A stretch of DNA of 14,521 bases, taken from positions 1 through 14,521 of the forward strand of contig WBXJ01000047.1 in assembly GCA_008933045.1 (NCBI GenBank), written 5' to 3'. This DNA is from Verrucomicrobiota bacterium. GTDB lineage: Bacteria > Verrucomicrobiota > Verrucomicrobiia > Limisphaerales > SXQI01. Made by a program: the position numbers and the translations under genes. This document shows, piece by piece, positions 6,171-13,504 of this stretch (position 1 is the stretch's first letter; every line of letters starts with the position of its first letter). The notes below the pieces were generated by a model. The model was not told where the DNA came from and ran no database searches. It worked only from the letters and a program-made list of their open reading frames with translations.

Positions 6171-9100
6171 ATAAGTGTCGAAATTGCACATGGCCCGATT
6201 CGTGTTGTAAGACGATAGGGCCCCGTGCAGGAACTCCCGGAAGTTCAGCGGAAGAAATGACCTCATCCCCATTGAGGATGACTGTCATCCGATTCTCGTG
6301 CATCCGCACCTCCATCGAATTCCAGTCGCCTACGGGGCGATCTGCCTGTCGCTTCGGCGTTACGGCCCGCCGTTGCTCGGGCGTCATCTTCGGATCGGTG
6401 CGGTAATCCCACGATTCTCCACTACCAACAGGATAACAAAAAATGTTTGCTTGCGCCTTCAAAGACCCTCGAACGAAAACCCCGCTATCCCCGGCATCGA
6501 GGACGCGTTTCGTTACCGGTTTACCACTCTCATTGATCGCATCTAAACCGGCCAAAGTAATGACCGGGAATTCTTCCCATTTAGGTGGGTCGGGAAGACG
6601 CCATTGCAATCGGAGCACGAAATTGGTGAACTCTAAACGACCCCAGAGATGGTCGCCCATTCCGTCATTTTCTAACACTCCATCCCGTACCGTCCAATGC
6701 CCAACCGCTTTACCTTCGGCGTTCCAACCTGTCAGTGATCGGCCATCGAAAATTGGCTTAAATCCCTCCGGAGTAATGGCCGTCATGGGCTGCCGTGAGT
6801 CGCTGCGACGTGATTCGAGGAACGCGATCAAGTCCGCGAATTGATCCAAGGTCAGACCGACGTGCAGGCCTTCCGGCATCAATGATACGCCGCTCTTATT
6901 GCGAGTTAACACTTGCTCCTTCAGCACCGTAACGATCCTACCAGCACTATCTAAGAGGGTAATTTTTTTCCCATCTTCTCCCTTAACTAATCCTGAAACA
7001 GACTCGCCGTCTTTGAGTTCGACCGTGTACGATTGATAGCCTTCACGTACCACTCGGCTCGGGTAGAGAATATGCTCGATGAGTACCGATCGTGGAAATT
7101 GAACCCCAATCAGAGTTAAGTCTGGCCCAACCACCCCGCCAAGACCTGCTACCTGATGGCACTTCAGACACGCTACCCCTGCCTCATCCCAAAACACTCT
7201 TTGCCCTGCCAAAGGGTCGCCCTTGGTTGCGAGCGCGTAGGTCTCAAAATCAGCAGGCTCAAGAACCTTTACTTGATTCGCAAAGAGCAGGTTTTTTAAC
7301 GCACGCTCGTCCTTTTCATAAACTTTGCGCAACTCAACCACGACCTCCGGCTTTAATTCAGAGGCGCGACCTTGAAGGTTTGTGAGAATGTCACCTTTAA
7401 TTCCTTCGAGGGTTTTACGAGTCAAATCTCGGGTCGATGGATTGACACTAGCTAACCCGTCGATGTAAGCATCCAACGCCCTGACATCAGCCAAACGAAG
7501 CAGTGACTCGTAAGCGAGTGCTTTCGTTTCGTTCTGTCTCCAACATTTCAAGAGTGCTGGAGTGGAAATCTGATCTCTCAGGTTTCCGACTGCCGTGATA
7601 GCCGCTTTACGAATCGCAAGCGAGGGGTGATCCAACAACCCTCGAACGATGACCGCTGATGGTTCGCCAGAGATTTCCCCCAATGCTCGCACCGCAGCCA
7701 CCCGCACCGCATTATCAACATTTGTTGACTGAGCTTTGGAACCCAACAACGGCAGTGCCTTAGCCATGTGGAGTTCCCCCAAAACCCGTAAACCTTCGAG
7801 CTCAACTCCTGCCTGTAACCCGGCCTCAACTCGACGCAGCAATGAGTCGGCACCTTGACGCCCTCGAATCGCAGCCACGCCGTGGATCGCGATCTCGAGC
7901 ATTACCGGGTCTGCTTGTTCCTTCAACACCTGGGCAAAAAAAGCATCCGAGGTCACATCTTTAAGTTTAACAAGAGCACTTAGAATTGCCTGTTTTACAC
8001 TCGGGACAGCTTCCAACTCAAATGCCACCTGCAAACGGGTAACCACCATTGCTCCCCCGACAACGCGGAGTCCGTCGATGGCTTTTAGTCGCAATTCTTG
8101 CACCGAGTTTGTGATGTGTGATTGGAGAAAATCTGCAATGTCGGCAGTCCCTTCCCAAGTTTCTGATTTTTCGGGACGGGGTGCCAATGCGGGATGGTAG
8201 GCCCCCCATTCACCCTGCCATTGAGGCACTTTCCGAAGCATTCCCGTGAGTAATTTGAACGCGCTCAGCTTGCCATCAAGTGTCCACATCGCATTGGTGG
8301 CACCGTTTCTCAACACCCGTGCAAGCGAAGTGTCAAAAGTCTCACGGAGTGCCAAATAGGCTCCTTCTCGAACAGCATGATCCTTATGATTCAGATCCAC
8401 TGCGATCGAGACCCATGCGGCAGGTTCGGCACGTCCAATGCGGTTCAGAGCGGTAAAATTGGCAAATCGCGTGAACAAATCCTTCTCTCCCAACACACTT
8501 CTCAGCGGATCTACTGCGGTCGCCTGTGGCATTCGACCCAGAGCGGTCGCAGCCTCCAAACGCACCGCAGCCACTGGGTCTTTCACGAACGACCCAATAA
8601 TCGCAGACTCAGATCCGACGCGCCGAGTTCCTAACTGTCGAATAGCTTGTTGACGCACCTGAGCGTTTTCGGATTTCAAAAGCCCGAGGATTGCTTGGCG
8701 ATGAGTCATCCCCTTATCCATCGCATCCGCAGCCCAGATCGCGTGCGCTAGGGCCTGAACTAGGGATGATTTATTGCCTAAAATTTTTCCGATTACTGAT
8801 TGCTCGTTCCTTCGAACTAGCTCTCGCTGTGCGGTGAGGCGGACACTCCTCGATGGATGATGTAATGCCTGCGCTAACTGATCTCCAGTCGCGATACATG
8901 GTTTTCCTGAGGCCGTTGCGACAAACCAATCAGGCTTGGGTTTTGAGGAATCCGGTGCAGTTGACGTCAGCTTCCAAACTCGACCCACTTTCACATCTTC
9001 CTTAGTGTCTCGATGAGCCCAATCACAAATAAGGATAGACCTTCCATCAGCCGATGGAGCAATGCCAACAGGCCTAAACTCAGGAGGTGGATCGAGAAAC

Positions 9101-10077
9101 AATTCCTCAGAATGAGTAACGCGATAGCTCGCACCTTCCTCTTTAATGACCACCCTCAAGATCTGTCGCTTTCCAAAATCTGCCAGAAATAGATTATCCC
9201 CGTAAGCATCCGGAAGTGCGTCCTCCGTGTTGGCAAATACCCCTGTAGCTGCCCCTCCACCGAAGTCGTGCATCATCCACAATGTGTGAGGCTGACGGGG
9301 CACGAAGTCGTGCGGATAGCCGTAAACCCCACCCTCCACCATGTGGGTGAGCCTCCCCATCCAATCGTGCTCATCGGTATTATCGTAGGTAAAAATCGCG
9401 TCATTCGAATTGATCGCCACATCGAGAATATTCCGAATACCCGTCGAATAAACCTCAAGTTCAGTACCATCAGGTCGCAAACGCAAAATCCCGCCGCCTT
9501 GTAAATCGACGCGTCGCCCATCGCGTCCGACAGCTCCATAAACCCCTTTATCTCCTACCGCCACATAAAAATAACCATCCATCCCCAGCTTGAAATTGGC
9601 GGGCACATGATCGTTCCAGTCCAGTGCCCATGGGTTCGGATTCGTGCTCTTTACCAAATCATCTCGATCGACTCCCACCCCGTTGTCATCCCTAAACACG
9701 GTGAAAAATGGGTTGTGAAGCACAAACAGGCGACCCTCCAAATATTGCATTCCGAACACTGCGTGGAGTTTTTCTGCAAAAATAGTTTGGCGTCCGTCTG
9801 GATGAATGCAAACGATTCTTCCCTGAGAAGCGGCAACTGGAACACGAATATCCATCGGATCTTCCGCCACAAAAATCCGTCCATCCGGAGCACTACACAG
9901 AACTGATGGATGAAGTATGACCGGTGCTTCTGCAATCAACTCAATCTTCCATCCATCTACTGGGTGAACATTGGGGGCACTCAGGACGGGCAGGTTCAGC
10001 AAGCCATAGAGGGCACACCCTGCGACAACTCTACAAAACCTGTCAAACCAACCATCACTTGCCAATTGCATACTCAT
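6151..10077 (-). CDS. Secreted beta-propeller dehydrogenase / HEAT / PVC-type cytochrome c / DUF1080 fusion
   Basis: This 1308-residue exported multidomain protein has four parts. A signal peptide (about 1-34, hydrophobic CALYGLLNLPVLSA) leads into a PQQ-dehydrogenase-like six-bladed beta-propeller of the PVC membrane-bound dehydrogenase type (about 41-370; APDGRIFVAED, GMDGYFYVAVGDKG, GIAPSADGRSILICDWAHRD). Helical HEAT-like repeats fill about 395-900 (for example VRLEAATALGRM, VRVAAVRALGEI, IRKAAITAVGNL). A cytochrome c domain covers about 950-1095, with heme motif CLKCH at 970-974, GVVGPDLTLIG, and a probable Met ligand in SLMPEGL (M1067). A DUF1080/3-keto-glycoside hydrolase-like jelly roll follows at about 1104-1308 (FDGRSLTGWN, HWTVRDGVLE, DSGVFVRG, WNSMEVRMHENRM). 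Its ATG overlaps the stop of the DUF6807 gene by 4 bases (ATGA). I infer periplasmic or surface oxidation of a sugar or alcohol with electrons passed to heme, and cleavage or binding of a glycoside by the last domain. The substrate is unknown. Confidence 0.88.
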   Translation of the reverse strand: MSMQLASDGWFDRFCRVVAGCALYGLLNLPVLSAPNVHPVDGWKIELIAEAPVILHPSVLCSAPDGRIFVAEDPMDIRVPVAASQGRIVCIHPDGRQTIFAEKLHAVFGMQYLEGRLFVLHNPFFTVFRDDNGVGVDRDDLVKSTNPNPWALDWNDHVPANFKLGMDGYFYVAVGDKGVYGAVGRDGRRVDLQGGGILRLRPDGTELEVYSTGIRNILDVAINSNDAIFTYDNTDEHDWMGRLTHMVEGGVYGYPHDFVPRQPHTLWMMHDFGGGAATGVFANTEDALPDAYGDNLFLADFGKRQILRVVIKEEGASYRVTHSEELFLDPPPEFRPVGIAPSADGRSILICDWAHRDTKEDVKVGRVWKLTSTAPDSSKPKPDWFVATASGKPCIATGDQLAQALHHPSRSVRLTAQRELVRRNEQSVIGKILGNKSSLVQALAHAIWAADAMDKGMTHRQAILGLLKSENAQVRQQAIRQLGTRRVGSESAIIGSFVKDPVAAVRLEAATALGRMPQATAVDPLRSVLGEKDLFTRFANFTALNRIGRAEPAAWVSIAVDLNHKDHAVREGAYLALRETFDTSLARVLRNGATNAMWTLDGKLSAFKLLTGMLRKVPQWQGEWGAYHPALAPRPEKSETWEGTADIADFLQSHITNSVQELRLKAIDGLRVVGGAMVVTRLQVAFELEAVPSVKQAILSALVKLKDVTSDAFFAQVLKEQADPVMLEIAIHGVAAIRGRQGADSLLRRVEAGLQAGVELEGLRVLGELHMAKALPLLGSKAQSTNVDNAVRVAAVRALGEISGEPSAVIVRGLLDHPSLAIRKAAITAVGNLRDQISTPALLKCWRQNETKALAYESLLRLADVRALDAYIDGLASVNPSTRDLTRKTLEGIKGDILTNLQGRASELKPEVVVELRKVYEKDERALKNLLFANQVKVLEPADFETYALATKGDPLAGQRVFWDEAGVACLKCHQVAGLGGVVGPDLTLIGVQFPRSVLIEHILYPSRVVREGYQSYTVELKDGESVSGLVKGEDGKKITLLDSAGRIVTVLKEQVLTRNKSGVSLMPEGLHVGLTLDQFADLIAFLESRRSDSRQPMTAITPEGFKPIFDGRSLTGWNAEGKAVGHWTVRDGVLENDGMGDHLWGRLEFTNFVLRLQWRLPDPPKWEEFPVITLAGLDAINESGKPVTKRVLDAGDSGVFVRGSLKAQANIFCYPVGSGESWDYRTDPKMTPEQRRAVTPKRQADRPVGDWNSMEVRMHENRMTVILNGDEVISSAELPGVPARGPIVLQHESGHVQFRHLFISEVP

Positions 10078-11099
10078 TTCTGAAATTCGCGGGCGAGTTG
10101 GGTCAGTTGTGCGGACGGTATCCCCCCATCAAAAGCCACCACTCGATAGCGCAAAATCAGAGGAATGCCAGCCCTCAGCTTTAACTCAGAGGGCGCCACA
10201 ATGCATGGGTTGATCATTCGTACTCCTCGATTATTGTGCCATAGAGTGGGTGGGTTCGAAGGATGACTCATAACCGCGCCGCCTGCTAAAGTGCCATCGG
10301 GTAACTTCAGCCCAGCAGCATACCAGAGCGCATCGGCCCAATCCGTCTCAGGCTTCACGTGGCTGGGATCGGGGAGCGTAACCACACCCGTGGGGGAATA
10401 AAATGTAACCTCTCCATCCTTCCGCGTTCGGAAGCAAAAACCGCTAAAGGCCCAACGACTCAGGACAAGATCAGATTTCGGAGTGATTCGATAAACCAGA
10501 TCCATGACATTGAGTCCGGAACGATTCTTAACCTTCACATCTAACACTTCATCCACTAAAACCAACCCGTTGGCCTGCCATTCATTCGTTGCGGTGAGAT
10601 GGAATTCCTTATCCGCCTCCACCTGCATCGTGACATCACGGTTCACAATTTTACGTCCTTTGATAGGAGCATGAGCCCCCCAGCCCCAAAAATCTGCGTC
10701 CGCTGCACCATGCATTTCCACGAACCCTAAAAAGATTCCTCGATGATGCTTGTGGTCACTCGGTGCAAAGTCAGTTACCACGACCCCCTTGGGAGTGTGA
10801 AAAGGGTGGAAATAGCTTCCACTCTCTACAATCAATTCTGATTGCTCCGGTGGCTTCAAACGGTAGGTGACAATCGGGGAATGTGCACTGGAACCGATAT
10901 CTACTTTGGTTTCGTTTCGTTGCACATACCATTCTACAGGTCCAACTGTGGCACAGCCCGTAAGCATCCAACTCAGCATGAGAGCGAGACAAAAACATCT
11001 GAACCGGCTCGCCTCAATTTCTGATGCCTGTAGCCCGCATGAAGCGAGATCGGAGTTTTGTGAAACCGTTTTTTCGTCAATTTCAGAGTTTAAACACAT
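10074..11099 (-). CDS. DUF6807 (PmoA-like) family lipoprotein
   Basis: This 341-residue protein is of the DUF6807 family, common in PVC bacteria and Bacteroidota and often placed beside sugar-degradation genes; the historic name 'methane oxygenase PmoA' does not imply methane oxidation. Recognition rests on YFHPFHTPKGVVVTD (96-110), SDHKHHRGIFLGF (114-126) and DFWGWG (136-141). A hydrophobic stretch CFCLALMLSWMLTGC ends in a lipobox with Cys49, so it is probably an envelope-anchored lipoprotein. The segment before the hydrophobic core is unusually long (about 33 residues). An in-frame TTG at 11105 would add two residues, and no ATG, GTG or TTG lies between 11099 and the hydrophobic core except an ATG inside the core. 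The gene is coupled by ATGA overlap to the downstream fusion gene, suggesting a shared carbohydrate substrate. It is transcribed divergently from the fumarase genes. Confidence 0.85.
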   Translation of the reverse strand: MCLNSEIDEKTVSQNSDLASCGLQASEIEASRFRCFCLALMLSWMLTGCATVGPVEWYVQRNETKVDIGSSAHSPIVTYRLKPPEQSELIVESGSYFHPFHTPKGVVVTDFAPSDHKHHRGIFLGFVEMHGAADADFWGWGAHAPIKGRKIVNRDVTMQVEADKEFHLTATNEWQANGLVLVDEVLDVKVKNRSGLNVMDLVYRITPKSDLVLSRWAFSGFCFRTRKDGEVTFYSPTGVVTLPDPSHVKPETDWADALWYAAGLKLPDGTLAGGAVMSHPSNPPTLWHNNRGVRMINPCIVAPSELKLRAGIPLILRYRVVAFDGGIPSAQLTQLAREFQK

Positions 11100-11178
11100 A
11101 AACAAGGTGATCCAAAATCCTTACCCTAAAACCATTTACAAAACAACCTCACTTTAAGCTGAAATCTCTCACGTCCCC

Positions 11179-11202
11179 CGAGGTGGAATTGACAGCACCT
11201 CG
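11179..11202. promoter_or_regulatory. Perfect 7-base inverted repeat centred on a -35 element (candidate operator)
   Basis: CGAGGTG at 11179-11185 and CACCTCG at 11196-11202 form a perfect inverted repeat with a 10-base spacer. The spacer contains TTGACA (11189-11194), the -35 box of the candidate fumarase promoter. The geometry (two 7-base half-sites, centre-to-centre about 17 bases) resembles a dimeric repressor operator. The site lies between divergent genes, so it could serve both directions. It is not followed by a T run and so is not a likely terminator. Confidence 0.5.
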
Positions 11203-11217
11203 CTCGCCCCCTAGGTT
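11189..11217 (+). promoter_or_regulatory. Candidate sigma70-type promoter for the fumarate hydratase genes
   Basis: A consensus -35 hexamer TTGACA (11189-11194) is followed after exactly 17 bases by TAGGTT (11212-11217), a weak -10 with T, A and final T conserved. Transcription would begin around 11223-11225, leaving a leader of only about 8 bases before the ATG at 11232, so the mRNA would be nearly leaderless. Confidence 0.45.
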
Positions 11218-11231
11218 TCTCAAGAGATTAT

Positions 11232-12110
11232 ATGATTGCGTTACAGAGTTCATTAGTGGAGTTGATTCGGAGCGCGTCGTCCGAGCTCCCGGACGACGTA
11301 CATCGAGCCATCCTGGCATCGCTGCTCAACGAGAAAAAAGACACCATTGCCGAAGCGGCTCTAAAGATTATCGACCGTAATATCGCGCTCGCAAAACAAA
11401 AATCTCAGCCTATTTGTCAGGACACCGGCAGCATCATTTTTTATGTCACAAGCCGGTTGACGTTGGATCAAGTTGGGTTTGAGGAAACCGCACGAACTGC
11501 TGTGACCGAGGCCACCAAGAAAGGGTTTCTGCGCCAGAATTCTGTGGATTCCCTGACAGGTGTGAACGATGGCACCAACGTTGGGTTAGGTTCACCATCA
11601 GTTCATTTTCATCAGCATCGAGGGTCTACTACCGAGGTGCGACTGATTCTCAAAGGGGGCGGCTGTGAGAATGTCGGTGCGCAATACTCCCTGCCGAACG
11701 AAAAACTCAAAGCCAACCGCGATCTCGACGGATGTCGGAAGGTCATTCTGGATGCTGTCCTGCAGGCTCAAGGCAAAGGGTGTGGACCGGGAATCCTCGG
11801 CGTTTGTATTGGTGGGGATAGGGCGACTGGTTACGAGTTTTCCAAACAGCAGTTCCTTCGCAAACTTGACGATCGTAACTCCACCCCTGTTCTGGATCAG
11901 CTCGAACAAGATATTGTCGAAACCGCAAACCGCCTCGGGATCGGGCCTATGGGTTTCGGCGGAAAGACTACTCTTTTAGGTGCAAAAATCTGCGCCGCGA
12001 ACCGATTGCCTGCATCCTTTTTCGTAAGCATCAGTTACATGTGCTGGGCTTACCGTCGCCAAGGCGTTGCATTAAATCCTCAAGGCGAAATCGATTCTTG
12101 GCTTTATTGA
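11232..12110 (+). CDS. fumA: Class I fumarate hydratase, alpha subunit (TtdA/FumA N-terminal type)
   Basis: This 292-residue protein is the N-terminal, iron-sulfur-carrying half of a two-subunit class I fumarase/L-tartrate dehydratase; with the next gene it would interconvert fumarate and malate. Probable 4Fe-4S ligands are C62 in PICQDTG, C184 in GKGCGPG and C271 in ISYMCWAYRR. Other family motifs are GVNDGTNVG (110-118), KGGGCEN (141-147), GVCIGGDRATG (190-200) and GIGPMGFGGKTT (236-247). The start at ATG 11232 agrees with the candidate promoter. A second start choice is not needed. Tartrate dehydratase is the main alternative function, but no tartrate genes are near. The enzyme class is oxygen-sensitive because one iron of the cluster is solvent-exposed. 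Confidence 0.88.
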   Translation: MIALQSSLVELIRSASSELPDDVHRAILASLLNEKKDTIAEAALKIIDRNIALAKQKSQPICQDTGSIIFYVTSRLTLDQVGFEETARTAVTEATKKGFLRQNSVDSLTGVNDGTNVGLGSPSVHFHQHRGSTTEVRLILKGGGCENVGAQYSLPNEKLKANRDLDGCRKVILDAVLQAQGKGCGPGILGVCIGGDRATGYEFSKQQFLRKLDDRNSTPVLDQLEQDIVETANRLGIGPMGFGGKTTLLGAKICAANRLPASFFVSISYMCWAYRRQGVALNPQGEIDSWLY

Positions 12111-12118
12111 TATCAGCT

Positions 12119-12694
12119 ATGATTCAATTAACCACCCCATTTACCGAAGAAAAAATCCGTGCCTTAAAAGTCGGAGATGCCGTTGAAATTAGTGGCACGG
12201 TTTTTACTGGTCGTGATGTCGTTCATAAATACCTACACGAAGGTGGAGCCCTGCCGCCCGAGGTCAATCTGCGCGATGGAATCATCTATCACTGCGGGCC
12301 CGTCGTGATGAAAGATGCAGGTGGTCAGTGGCAAGTCACGGCGGCCGGCCCTACTACCTCCATCCGGGAGGAGCCTTACCAAGGTCAAATCATTAGGGAT
12401 TTTGGACTTCGAGGAGTGATCGGCAAAGGCGGGATGGGCGACCGAACTCTCGATGCCTGCCAAGCGGTCGGGTGCGTCTATTTTCACGCCGTAGGTGGCG
12501 CAGCTCAAGTGCTCGCCGAGTGTATTACCTCCGTGAAAAGTGTCCATTTCCTCAAGGAGTTCGGCTCACCGGAAGCCATTTGGGAACTCACCGTGGAGCG
12601 GTTCCCTGTGGTCGTCACGATGGATTCGCATGGGCAATCTCTCCATCGAGAAGTTTTAGCTTCCAGCACCGCTGAACTGGCTAAAAACCTCTGA
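12119..12694 (+). CDS. fumB: Class I fumarate hydratase, beta subunit (TtdB/FumA C-terminal type)
   Basis: This 191-residue protein matches the C-terminal swivelling domain of class I fumarases. It shows GPVV (60-63), AGPTTSIREEPY (76-87), the GKGGMG motif (102-107) and YFHAVGGAAQVLAE (121-134). Thr79, Thr80 and Arg83 in the TTSxR motif are the likely substrate-binding residues. The ATG at 12119 lies 8 bases after the alpha-subunit stop, so the two are one operon. The frame extends upstream inside the alpha gene, but family alignment and the adjacent stop favour this start. It ends 18 bases from the convergent Bax-inhibitor-like gene, with no clear terminator between. The symbol is used here for the beta subunit, not for the E. 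coli anaerobic isozyme. Confidence 0.87.
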   Translation: MIQLTTPFTEEKIRALKVGDAVEISGTVFTGRDVVHKYLHEGGALPPEVNLRDGIIYHCGPVVMKDAGGQWQVTAAGPTTSIREEPYQGQIIRDFGLRGVIGKGGMGDRTLDACQAVGCVYFHAVGGAAQVLAECITSVKSVHFLKEFGSPEAIWELTVERFPVVVTMDSHGQSLHREVLASSTAELAKNL

Positions 12695-12712
12695 TTACCT
12701 ACACGAAGGGGA

Positions 12713-13441
12713 TTACCGCTTCTGCAGCTTCGAGAGAAGTCTGAGGATTTCCACGTAGAGCCAAAGCAAGGTAACCACAAGTCCGAAAGCGGCATACCAC
12801 TCCATGTAAATCGGAGCTCCCTGCGCTGCGCCTTCCTCGATTACTGAAAAATCCAAAATCAAATTCAAAGCCGCCACACAAACCACCACCAAACTAATTC
12901 CAATGCTTAAAAGTCCGCCATCATGAAGCATGGGTGTCTGCATTCCAAACAACCGCAAAACCATTGTTACGAGATAAAACAATGCAATCGCCGCCGTGGC
13001 ACATACGACGCCTCGCGTGAAGGCCGGTGTCGCCCGTAACCAACCTAGGCGATAGGAAGCCAACATAATTAAGAGCACTCCCAACGTCAGGCCGATCGCA
13101 TTCAGCACAATACCTGGATACATTTTTTGGAAAATCGCAGAAAGTCCACCCATCGCCAACCCTTGACACAGGGCGTAGATAGGAGCCGAGATCGGCGACC
13201 ATCGCGGCTTGAAGACGGTCGCCAAGCAAGAAATCAAACCGCCCACAAATCCAGCAATCATCCAAGGTCCGACGTTTTCGCCACGGGTCACCTGAGACCA
13301 AGTATAAGCACCAGCACAAATAACCAAGAAGAGCAACGCTACCGTCTTCATCACAGCGCCCTCGGCAGTCATTCGAGCACCACTGAGCTCGCGTACATTT
13401 TGAAATGTGGTATCTTTTAAAACAGGATTTGAGGATGTCAT
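12713..13441 (-). CDS. Bax inhibitor-1/YccA-family seven-helix membrane protein
   Basis: This 242-residue protein has the BI-1/YccA pattern of seven hydrophobic helices, approximately at 31-49, 59-77, 82-104, 109-130, 141-163, 176-198 and 213-236. The N-terminus MTSSNPVLKD resembles the SSNPV segment common in the YccA-like branch. A conserved acidic residue sits at the end of helix 6 (LILDFSVIEEG, D197), and the last helix ends in the typical LWLYVEILRLL. Relatives include a pH-sensitive calcium leak channel (YetJ) and YccA, an FtsH modulator. Which role applies here cannot be told. It starts at ATG 13441, divergent from the AI-2E-family gene across 63 bases. Confidence 0.87.
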   Translation of the reverse strand: MTSSNPVLKDTTFQNVRELSGARMTAEGAVMKTVALLFLVICAGAYTWSQVTRGENVGPWMIAGFVGGLISCLATVFKPRWSPISAPIYALCQGLAMGGLSAIFQKMYPGIVLNAIGLTLGVLLIMLASYRLGWLRATPAFTRGVVCATAAIALFYLVTMVLRLFGMQTPMLHDGGLLSIGISLVVVCVAALNLILDFSVIEEGAAQGAPIYMEWYAAFGLVVTLLWLYVEILRLLSKLQKR

Positions 13442-13459
13442 AGTTGAGCTAAGTCATCC

Positions 13460-13489
13460 TTAATCTCGTCATTTTTTACCGGATGTCAA
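13460..13489 (-). promoter_or_regulatory. Candidate promoter for the Bax-inhibitor-1-like gene
   Basis: On the minus strand a consensus TTGACA (13489-13484) is followed after 18 bases by GATTAA (13465-13460), a poor -10. The predicted leader before ATG 13441 would be about 12 bases, similar to the short leader inferred for the fumarase genes. Only the -35 element is convincing. Confidence 0.35.
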
Positions 13490-13504
13490 CAGGATTTTAA
13501 AAAT

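Noticed and set aside
6065..6406. Plus-strand open frame of 113 codons spanning the yjdF remnant and the end of the fusion gene
   Set aside because: It is in a different frame from the recognisable DUF2238 fragment, lies mostly antisense to the DUF1080 domain, and shows no family features.
10074..11099. Subunit of a particulate methane monooxygenase, from the family name PmoA
   Set aside because: The protein is a soluble-domain lipoprotein of DUF6807 without the transmembrane helices of the real PmoA; the name is historical.
12695..12712. Bidirectional terminator between the convergent fumarase beta and Bax-inhibitor-1-like genes
   Set aside because: The 18-base gap has no inverted repeat; any termination signal must lie inside the coding regions or be Rho-dependent.
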